Source: an uncultured Saprospiraceae bacterium (GTDB lineage: Bacteria; Bacteroidota; Bacteroidia; Chitinophagales; Saprospiraceae). From it: a stretch of 64,000 nt of DNA. A program made the translations under genes and the position numbers. The notes under the pieces were generated by a model. That model was not told where the DNA came from. It did no database searches and worked only from the letters and a program-made list of their open reading frames with translations. Positions within the stretch are counted from its first letter, which is position 1; each line of letters begins with the position of its first letter. Positions 45,096 through 53,300 of the stretch are shown piece after piece. The DNA is taken from NCBI GenBank assembly GCA_938016265.1, contig CALLWB010000002.1:1-64000 (forward strand), given 5' to 3'.

Positions 45096-46457
45096 CTACT
45101 TTGTGACAAGATGAAATAGAGAAAAGTGACTATCAGCCAGTGATGCATTTAACTTTTTCGATTTTAATGTGTCTGAGAATACTCGAACAACTGCAAGCGC
45201 GGAGTGATTTGCAAAAGGTCTATGTGAATTCTTCTCCATAAGTCGCTTTATTCTATTGAGTAAAGACTCAAAAAGTGTCATGTTTTCTAACTCCAAATGT
45301 ATTTTGATTTCCAACAATCTCGACCAAAGAGCAATACAATGATTGTCAGAATAAGCTAGGTTATTAAGAAAATCAATCGACTCATCATATTCCGTATTAA
45401 TAAAATGGAGTAATCCATTTAAAAAATCTATATAAAATCGAGTTTCTTTATTGAAATAAGAAGCATTTCTAGCGGAAGATATTTTTTCATACTCTTCGAA
45501 TTCTCCATTAAGTATCAAAAAAAGAAGAAAATAGAAATACCCGACACTTTCATAAAATTTAAATTGTTCAAACAAATTGAATGCTTCCCTACCCCATTCC
45601 ATCAATTGTTTCAAGGGAAAGCCATAGTGAATTCCCATTAGTACTTTCAGCGAAATTGCTGTTCGCAAAAAAAGCTGACATCGCTTGTCTTCCTTTGCAT
45701 GAAAACGGAAAATCTCTTCTGCTTCTGCTATGTTTTTTTGTAACTTCTTCAGCTCAAAAAAGTTGAATCTTGCTTCACTGATCTTTAGTACTCCAGCTAT
45801 TGCAGGACTATCTGCCTCCTCCATCATTTTTTGAATAATAGCAGCGCTGGGAATGTGTTCTCCCATTTCTTCGCGTACATTCAAATCGTCCATACAAAGA
45901 CTCGACAACAGAATATAAAAATTGGTCATTTCAATTCTGTACAAGGCTTCCAACTTCTTTCTTTTTTTAGGCAGTAGTATTTTTAATCCTTGATAATCCT
46001 CCCCTTTTTGTATTCTCAGATGTTGGCTGATCTCAAGATAAATCAGGCGCAAATCCTCTATTACATTTATTCCTGCTACGGATTTTTTGTCCAGGACTTT
46101 GCTATAATACTTAAACAAATCGTGGTGCTTTTCTTGATAGGCAATTTCAAGCAGCATACGATTTCGTTGTCGGCTGTCGTTTGCTAGGTAGTTTTTTATT
46201 TTTAGATCTTCAATTTCCTTCCTTGAAAAGTAGATAAATCGATTTAGGGCGACCTCTTGTTTATCTTTTGCTAAGTGTCGGAAATTTATCCTGACTTCGT
46301 CCAATTGATATTGAAAGGTTTCCAAACTATGAGCGTCCAAGCATAACTTAAGATAGGAATGACGTTTATCTTGAGAGGAAGCACATAAAAAATGCAATTG
46401 CCTCCGCTCTGATTTTGACAGACTTGTCATCAGCTCAAAAAGTCGTTTTCCTTTCAT
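45096..46457 (-). CDS. Hypothetical helical (TPR-like) cytoplasmic protein
   Basis: 453 residues from the ATG at 46457 (MKGKRLFELMTSLSKSERRQ); the frame is open 20 codons further upstream but those extra residues look like translated leader. Almost entirely alpha-helical, no signal peptide or membrane segment, with helical pairs reminiscent of TPR arrays. The N-terminus has the layout L-x-x-L-(S/D)-K-x-x-x-x-x-x-x-F-L also seen in the protein at 58919-60355, and both share a similar length and helix pattern, so they may belong to one family. Function unknown. It diverges from the blaI-type gene, with three palindromes in between. Confidence 0.75.
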   Translation of the reverse strand: MKGKRLFELMTSLSKSERRQLHFLCASSQDKRHSYLKLCLDAHSLETFQYQLDEVRINFRHLAKDKQEVALNRFIYFSRKEIEDLKIKNYLANDSRQRNRMLLEIAYQEKHHDLFKYYSKVLDKKSVAGINVIEDLRLIYLEISQHLRIQKGEDYQGLKILLPKKRKKLEALYRIEMTNFYILLSSLCMDDLNVREEMGEHIPSAAIIQKMMEEADSPAIAGVLKISEARFNFFELKKLQKNIAEAEEIFRFHAKEDKRCQLFLRTAISLKVLMGIHYGFPLKQLMEWGREAFNLFEQFKFYESVGYFYFLLFLILNGEFEEYEKISSARNASYFNKETRFYIDFLNGLLHFINTEYDESIDFLNNLAYSDNHCIALWSRLLEIKIHLELENMTLFESLLNRIKRLMEKNSHRPFANHSALAVVRVFSDTLKSKKLNASLADSHFSLFHLVTK

Positions 46458-46536
46458 ACGAATCCAAATTACAACTTTTTTTTCGTAGACTAATTTTGCT
46501 TTGTAAAACCATAACAAAAAGTTAAAATTTAATCAA

Positions 46537-46611
46537 ACTACGAACATTTTCGTAGTAAAATTTGGAATTACGAAAGAATTCGTAGATATTCGTATTACGA
46601 AACGTTTCGTA
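46537..46611 (+). promoter_or_regulatory. Three palindromic operators upstream of the BlaI-type repressor
   Basis: Three copies of TACGAA-N4-TTCGTA: 46539-46554 (arms extended to ACTACGAA/TTCGTAGT, 46537-46556), 46569-46584 and 46596-46611, the last being a perfect 16-base palindrome. Centres are 30 and 27 bases apart, so the sites lie on nearly the same face of the helix. A further TTCGTA half-site lies at 46589-46594. They end 31 bases before the repressor ATG and sit between two divergent genes, as expected for an autoregulated dimeric repressor. The sequence differs from the classical BlaI/MecI operator core TACA-N2-TGTA. Confidence 0.8.
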
Positions 46612-46642
46612 GTACAGATTTACAATGTCTTAAAGACTTCAA

Positions 46643-47032
46643 ATGAAAAAGAAGAAAAATAATACTCCAACAGACTCCGAGCTTGAAATACTTCATGTAC
46701 TCTGGGAAAATGGCCCCAGCACCGTTCGGTTTGTCAATGACCATTTAAATAAAAAGAAGGAAGTTGGCTATACGACTACGCTGAAATTTATGCAGATCAT
46801 GACCGACAAATTGTTGGTACGCAGAAATACAGAAAGCCGCACCCATATCTATGAAGCCCTTGTCTCTGAATCAGATACTCAAAGCAAACTACTTACCGGA
46901 TTTTTGGAATCCACATTCGGTGGTTCTGCGATGAAACTGGTCATGCAAGCACTGGGTAGTCATAAAGCGTCCAAACAGGAGCTGGACGAGCTAAAAGAAT
47001 TAATTAATAATATCGAAAAAAATCAAAAATGA
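46643..47032 (+). CDS. BlaI/MecI/CopY family transcriptional repressor
   Basis: 129 residues, a winged-helix DNA-binding protein of the BlaI/MecI family: TDSELEILHVLWENGPSTV at the start, the recognition-helix region GYTTTLKFMQIMTDKLLVRR, and the dimerising C-terminal helices (SKLLTGFLESTFGGSAMKLV). In the known systems the repressor holds down its own operon until a BlaR1-type membrane protease triggers its cleavage. Here a BlaR1-type gene follows with a 4-base overlap (ATGA) and three palindromes lie upstream. No beta-lactamase is nearby, so antibiotic resistance should not be assumed. Confidence 0.93.
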   Translation: MKKKKNNTPTDSELEILHVLWENGPSTVRFVNDHLNKKKEVGYTTTLKFMQIMTDKLLVRRNTESRTHIYEALVSESDTQSKLLTGFLESTFGGSAMKLVMQALGSHKASKQELDELKELINNIEKNQK

Positions 47033-49209
47033 CAACAATTCAGATCCTATTTGACCAGTTCATTTATGCATTGGGCTGGACAGTTGTACACTCCCTTTGG
47101 CAGGCTACTTTGCTCGCCATGGTACTAGGTGTTGTTCTCTTTTTACTAGGAAAAAAGTCCGCCAATTTGCGATATGCGATTGCCAATGGTTCTCTGGTTT
47201 TGCTATTGTTTATTGCGATAGGGACCTTCTCCATTCATCTTGGCAATCACGGTACGGCAGAGTCTGCATTTTTTAATGGCTATATCAACCTTTCGGTAAA
47301 TGGTACGTCTTTTACAATGAGTAGTTCAGGGTACAGTTCTTACAATTCTCTTGTTTCCTGGATCAATACAAACATCACCACGGTGGTCTCCATATGGCTA
47401 ATTGGGTTGTTTTTGTTTGCTGTGAAACTGATCGGTAGTTGGTTGTTCCTTCAACGACTCAGATATACTAACAATGTACAGGCGCCCAAGGAGTGGCAAG
47501 AGCGATTATCCAATCTTCAGGAGCGGATAAGTATGCAGCGGTACGTTGACCTCCTGGAGTCTTCTATTGCAACAGTGCCTATGGCCATTGGGTTTTTGAA
47601 GCCTATTATATTGTTGCCGTTGGGCACGATCAATTCACTGCCACCAGAACAGGTGGAGTCTATTTTGGCGCATGAGTTGGCGCATATCAAACGCCATGAC
47701 TATTTGCTGAATATCTTTCAATCATTGGTGGAGATGTTGTTTTATTACCATCCGGCGATCTGGTGGATTTCTGCTCAAATACGCAAGGAGCGCGAGCATT
47801 GCTGCGATGATATTGCCTTGACCAGTTGCGAAAACCCTGTTATATATGCAAAGGCATTAACCAATATTCAAGAATTCCAATACAACAATCACGCCTTTGC
47901 AATGACCTTTGGAAAAAATCGTTTTGAACTGCTAAACCGGGTAAAACGAATTCTTAATCAATCAACAAATCAATCTACCATGATAGAAAAACTAACCGTC
48001 GGTCTGCTTATCGTAGGCGTCTCACTATTTATTACGCTTTCGGCGAATGCTTCCTTCGATGATACCGAACCAAGATTTGAATCCAGCAAATTAGGCGAAT
48101 TCAATTATACAAACGAAGGACCAAACTCCCCTTCTATCGTTTGTGCCCCCCTGATCAAGGTTGATTCTCTGGAACCGACTACCAGACCATTAAATCAATC
48201 TTCTATTAGTATCAATACCGAAAACTTGAAACTTAAGGTAAAGGATGGAGAAATAACCAGCTTGAAAATTGATGGGGAAACAATAGATCCTGAGGACTAT
48301 GACAAGTACAAAGACCAAATAAATATTCAAATACCAAAGGCCCCCGTACCGCCAGTAGCTCCTGCGGCTATAGCTCCAGTACCTCCTGCACCGCCTGCAC
48401 CAAATTCTTTCCGATCAAACTCTTCCACTACCACCACTACAATTACTATTGATGATGAATTGGAAAGCCTGGCGACGTTAAGAGCCTTAGAGGCATTAAA
48501 GAACTTAGATGGTTTAGAAAAACTAAAAGGACTGGAGGCTTTGAAAGGTCTGGAAGCACTGAAAGGTTTGGAGGAATTGGAAGGGTTAGACGAATTAGAA
48601 AACCTAGAACATCTAGAATACATTTTTGAAGATATAGGAGAGAATATTGGTCAATCGATCGGTCAATACATCGGTAGTATTTTTGAAGATATTGATTTCG
48701 ACGACCTTGAAGTAAATGGGAAAAAAGGAGACGCAGCAGAACGAGAATTGCGTATCGCCATAAGGGAACTAGAAAACGACCGCAGAAATTCCCGCGATGA
48801 CGAACTAGCAATGAAGCACAAGCAAATTGAAAGACATCACAAACAAATAGAAAAGCACCATAAGGAGTTAGAAAGATTCCGACTAGAATCACAAAGTGAA
48901 ATAAAACAAGAACTCAAACGCTTCGAAAAAGAACGAGTACAACGTGAAGTGGAAATGGAAAACATGCAATCGAATGCTGAAAATGCACGAATTAAACATG
49001 ACGAATTCACCAAAATATTGGAAGACGAATTAGTCAAGGATAAATTGATAAAATCTACCAATAAATACAAATTTGAATTGACGCCTCAATACCTGAAAGT
49101 AAACAAAAAAAGTGTGCCAAGAGCCAAACATAAAAAATACATCAACTTGTACAAAAAAACTACAGGTGCGCCCTTGTCTGGCAAACTTAAAATCACCGTA
49201 AACAAATAA
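47029..49209 (+). CDS. BlaR1-type M56 family membrane metallopeptidase with coiled-coil tail
   Basis: 726 residues. The N-terminal part has four or so membrane segments and the M56 zinc-protease motif H-E-L-A-H-I-K-R-H-D with downstream YYHPAIWWISAQIRKERE and CCDDIAL, as in BlaR1/MecR1. The extracytoplasmic part is not a penicillin-binding domain. Instead it has a short unique region, a Pro/Ala-rich linker (about residues 440-463), a leucine-periodic stretch with repeats of the type L-E-(A/G/E)-L-K-G (about 478-530), and a Lys/Glu/His-rich coiled coil (about 580-660). It presumably senses an envelope signal and cleaves the repressor encoded just before it. The signal is unknown. Confidence 0.9.
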   Translation: MTTIQILFDQFIYALGWTVVHSLWQATLLAMVLGVVLFLLGKKSANLRYAIANGSLVLLLFIAIGTFSIHLGNHGTAESAFFNGYINLSVNGTSFTMSSSGYSSYNSLVSWINTNITTVVSIWLIGLFLFAVKLIGSWLFLQRLRYTNNVQAPKEWQERLSNLQERISMQRYVDLLESSIATVPMAIGFLKPIILLPLGTINSLPPEQVESILAHELAHIKRHDYLLNIFQSLVEMLFYYHPAIWWISAQIRKEREHCCDDIALTSCENPVIYAKALTNIQEFQYNNHAFAMTFGKNRFELLNRVKRILNQSTNQSTMIEKLTVGLLIVGVSLFITLSANASFDDTEPRFESSKLGEFNYTNEGPNSPSIVCAPLIKVDSLEPTTRPLNQSSISINTENLKLKVKDGEITSLKIDGETIDPEDYDKYKDQINIQIPKAPVPPVAPAAIAPVPPAPPAPNSFRSNSSTTTTTITIDDELESLATLRALEALKNLDGLEKLKGLEALKGLEALKGLEELEGLDELENLEHLEYIFEDIGENIGQSIGQYIGSIFEDIDFDDLEVNGKKGDAAERELRIAIRELENDRRNSRDDELAMKHKQIERHHKQIEKHHKELERFRLESQSEIKQELKRFEKERVQREVEMENMQSNAENARIKHDEFTKILEDELVKDKLIKSTNKYKFELTPQYLKVNKKSVPRAKHKKYINLYKKTTGAPLSGKLKITVNK

Positions 49210-49255
49210 TTATTTAATTCTTAGTAGAATTTAAAATCCTGGTGAGAGAGGATTG

Positions 49256-49288
49256 GGGATAAGAAAAAAGATTCTTATCCCTTTTTTT
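49256..49288 (+). terminator. Rho-independent terminator after blaI/blaR1-type operon
   Basis: Perfect 10-base stem GGGATAAGAA / TTCTTATCCC, loop AAAAGA, then seven T, 46 bases after the stop of the M56 gene. Confidence 0.9.
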
Positions 49289-49712
49289 GTATGGGTACTA
49301 CTAAGATTTTCTGAACAATCCTGCCACTTAGTATTTTATTGCATTTCCTTCGAATGGTGTAAACTTTAGAATCGTTGGTTACCCTTAAGTAATTGTTTTC
49401 GGTTTCTTTTTCTATGTTAGCACTCCTAGACTTTTTTTGGGATAATCTCAAAAAAAGGTAATTGTCTAGTTAATTGAAATTAGCTTATTTTGGATATAAG
49501 TTGACCTGCAAATAGAAAGCGACATAGCTTCCTTTTAATAAATAATAATCTTATTTATTAAAAATTGCTAGGCCTGCAAAATTCATACGCACTATCAAAT
49601 AAATTGCCATAATGGAATTAGAGTTCCTTAGGAACACCTAATGTCTAACGGGTTTGGTATGCTACAATTGCAACCACCATTAAATCATTTTTTTTAACAC
49701 AAATTAATTATT
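49289..49712 (+). other. Intergenic gap with two inverted repeats
   Basis: 424 bases without a gene. An A/T hairpin CTTTTTTTG (49431-49439) / CAAAAAAAG (49449-49457) and a small palindrome GTTCCTTAGGAAC (49623-49635), the latter 78 bases before the next ATG, are the only structures seen. Their role, if any, is unknown. Confidence 0.45.
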
Positions 49713-50105
49713 ATGAAATCATTTATTAAAAACTTTGCCTTCTTACCTGCACTATTGGTATTGATCGGAATCTTTATGTTTACCTCCTGCCAAAAAGAGG
49801 AAGTACTAGAGGTAACCCCTGAACCACCGATGGTACAGCACAATCTTAAAATTGGTCCTGTAGATGGTGGTGGAGGTGGCCCAATTGGCCCAGTTGAACC
49901 GACTTGCTTTCAAGCACTTGCTGGTATAGATTGGGGTTGTGATGGGACACTTAATGCTTATACTATTACCACCATTGCCGGTAGTTTCGAACTGTGCAAG
50001 GACATAGTTCAGGCAGAGCTGGATAGACTTAATGAAATTTACTGGCCGCACAGCTGTGGAATGGTCGCTGAAAATTCGTGTAGGGAGATTCCTTGTTTGT
50101 TTTAA
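49713..50105 (+). CDS. Small cysteine-containing lipoprotein
   Basis: 130 residues. Signal peptide with lipobox MFTSC, lipidated Cys at residue 26. A linker rich in Glu/Pro leads to a short glycine run (DGGGGGPIGP, about residues 51-60), then a compact domain with six cysteines (PTCFQALAGIDWGCDG, FELCKD, HSCGM, NSCREIPC) that could form three disulfides after export. No family recognised. Its own terminator follows. It stands between the BlaI/BlaR1-type operon and the secreted peptidases. Confidence 0.75.
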   Translation: MKSFIKNFAFLPALLVLIGIFMFTSCQKEEVLEVTPEPPMVQHNLKIGPVDGGGGGPIGPVEPTCFQALAGIDWGCDGTLNAYTITTIAGSFELCKDIVQAELDRLNEIYWPHSCGMVAENSCREIPCLF

Positions 50106-50161
50106 AAGGAAACGCAGTATGTAAACATAGGTTGACTTATAAATCAACTATTAGAGATAAA

Positions 50162-50197
50162 GCCCGAATAAGCGATGTGCTATTCGGGCGCTCTTTT
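50162..50197 (+). terminator. Rho-independent terminator after the small lipoprotein gene
   Basis: Stem GCCCGAATA (50162-50170) / TATTCGGGC (50181-50189), then GCTCTTTTT. Confidence 0.85.
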
Positions 50198-50322
50198 TGA
50201 CGTTATTGAAGAAACTACATTTCTCTAGTCCCCTCCCATTTTTTGAAATCAACCTCTCTAAAATTTTAGTTACTTTTTAGGTGTTTACCTACATTTATTT
50301 TTCCATTTGCTACTGCCTAATA

Positions 50323-53300
50323 CTATCTCGGGACACTAGAAAACTGACCGTTATTTCGTTCCCATAATATTCGATCGACGCCGCTCACTTCTCCACTTAG
50401 ATTGAAGTCCGCCGGATGGTAAATTATGGAAGATCCATTATTTTGACTCCAGTAGATTTTATCCAAACCATTGATCTCATAACTGGTCGTTGCTGCTTGT
50501 ACTGGATTGGCCGCGATCAACCCCCATAAATAGCCACTGAAAAACATTTTCTGCCCTGTTCCCGCACCAGCAGAATAAGAATCTCCCATCCTAAAATCAT
50601 AACTCAAGCTATCACTGACCACAGGAATCTTTTCCGGGGTCATCACTCCAACATGGTTTCTATGTTCTACTACAACATAGACAGAATCTGGCGATTGCAA
50701 CGGCCATACGCAATCTTGAGGAAAAACCACCTGCCCATATTCCAATACCAACCCTAAATGCTGAGTAATCGTTGTACTTCGTTCCTTCTCCGTTCGATAA
50801 GAAACCAGCACCCAATCTACCGGCATAAAGCCCCAGGTTTGGACAATCTGGTCATAGTCAAATTGTGCAAATAGCTCTTCTTGCAAAGGTTCATAATTCC
50901 AATGCTCCGCAGTGAACGGAGCTGGATGCGGATTATTTTGTTGGCCTGGCAATAATTGTAAATTGTATAAGTTAGTCCTCATTGGACCACCACTTGGCCG
51001 ATAAGCTCCTTCAAGTAAAACGGATATATTTGAATAAATTGGCTTACTAGGCGCTACAAACGTCACCACCAAACTATCACATCCGCCAGTTGTTTGATGG
51101 ACATCCACAAACGTCCCTGCTCCAGACCAGCCACAGGTGGTTGTAAACAAGGAGTCCACCGTTGTCTGGCAAATCACATTAATCGAATCCGTAATTGTAC
51201 ATCCAGCATCCTCAAAGACGGTTACTTCGTAAGAAGTATTTGGTGTTGCGTATATTGGGTTTGTGGTTTCACCAGTATTCCATTGATAGACATAATTCCC
51301 CGAGCCTCCGGTTACATTTGCATAGAGATCCTGACCATAAACGACCATATTTACCTCCAGGGGATTGGCCTCTTCCAGAACTATCAAACTATCAGCAGTT
51401 ACCTGATTTCCATTGAAGTCAGAAACGGTCACGGAGTAGTTGCCTGCAGGTATATTGTATCTATTCGAAGAGGAGGCACCATCATTCCAAGCATAAGTAT
51501 ACAAGGAAGTGGTGTCGGAAACGGTCAACTCTATACTTCCTGTTTGTTGGCAAGTGATGTGCTGAATTTCTGCTTGTACATAAAACGCCTCATTTACTAA
51601 ATAATAAGCCGTATCCCCAGCAACAGCAATCGTATCACCATCTGCTTGAATCATTAAAATATTATCCAATTGAATTTTAAAATAATTTCCTGGATCGCCG
51701 CCATCCAATACGTCATGTTCTACGATAATTCCAAAAATCTCTCTTCCTCCTTCTAAAGCTGCCGTCTGATTGTCCAGGATAATGTTCTCATGATTGGTTC
51801 CTACAAATGCCAATTCGGTCGTTTGTCCATTCTGATAAACGATTGATAAGGCATCTTGATTGGCAGTCAACAATTGATCAATTCCTAATGGGTATTGTTT
51901 TTCATGTATCAATGAAGGTGTTTCATAAGTCATGTCAAATGCTAGTCCGTAGAAAGCGATCGGATTGCCTGTACTATTGGTTAGTGAAACTCCTAACTCA
52001 ATAGCTGCTCCTTCCCCATTTGGCAAAGAGGTAGTATTCTTAATATATGGTTTCAAGATTAATGAGCTTGGAGTATTTGGCAATTTATTGAGTGTTGGAT
52101 TGCCGTGTTCTTTTTTATAATTGGTGAATATCAGCTGCTTGTCATCCTGATCGATTATCCCATTTCCATCCGTGTCTGCATGCTTATAGTTTACTCCATT
52201 TTCAAAGTTACCTTGCCAGATTGTTGCTGCTTGTCCTAACCAATTTCCACTAGCACCGTTTCTAATTATTCCAATATTATCATAGGCCAATCCAATGTTC
52301 AATAAATCGAAATTGTTGACTACTCCATCAGCGTTAGTGTCTCCCGGCCAGACACAGTTATTGTCTAGGACAAGATCAAATGATTTGGTAGCGGTTGCTC
52401 CGCAAAAATCGGTAACCTTCAAGGAATAAACGCCTGCTTGAGTTAAATAGATGGTTTCCAGACTATCCAGCACAACATTTGCAGCATTTTTCCATTCATA
52501 CGCTGCAAAATTGGAATAGTTGGTGGCGACTACCGTTCCAGTGCCGCATAATCCTATATCTGTTGGTAATTCAAGGTCTGCTGCACTGGGGAAAATGTTT
52601 ATTGATTGGGAATAGGCTTGTTCGCAGCCACTGGCAGATTGATAAAGGGTAACCTGATAACTTCCAGGTTTATTAAACGTATAATTTTGATTAAAACCAG
52701 AAAATAATTCTACTTGATCAGGGCTGTTTTTATTATAAATTTCCCATTCAAAAATACCACCTAAAGGTGACGTATTTTGCAGGAGCGTATTGTTGCCGGA
52801 ACAGATGATGGGTGGATACGAAAATCCTAGAAAATTATCTCTTTTATAGACATCTATCGTATCTGCAAACTGGGTAGTCATCCATATTTCACCATTTGTT
52901 CTTCCCAGGATCGCCTCCAACGCATTGGAATGAATAGGCGAATTTACAGTAGTAAAACCCTCCCACGCAAACGTATAATCCACAAACGCCAATCCGTTGA
53001 AAGTGGCTAACCAAAGCTGGCCTTTGTCGTCTGTTGCCAAATCGGTGATCAAATTGCTAGGAAGATCAGAATTCTGTTCAAAATAATGTATCCATCCCCC
53101 CTGATTATAAAGGGTCAACCCATCAAATCCGCTGAAAGAAAACCATATTTTTCCATCATCCGTTTCTACTATTTTTCGGCACTCGGAGGTGTCAGAAATA
53201 TTCGCATTCGCCTTGTCAAAAACAGTCCATCCAGTAACAGTATTTTGAGCGACTTCTGCGTATGCACCTACCCAAAGATCGCCATTTGAGGTTTCCAAAA

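Noticed and set aside
46643-49209. Beta-lactam resistance operon
   Set aside because: Only repressor and M56 protease are present; the sensor lacks a penicillin-binding domain and no beta-lactamase or PBP2a gene lies in the window.
51094-51600. 168-codon plus-strand ORF inside the M4 peptidase gene
   Set aside because: Antisense shadow of a well-supported 1,905-residue protein; Cys/His/Arg-rich and without any domain.
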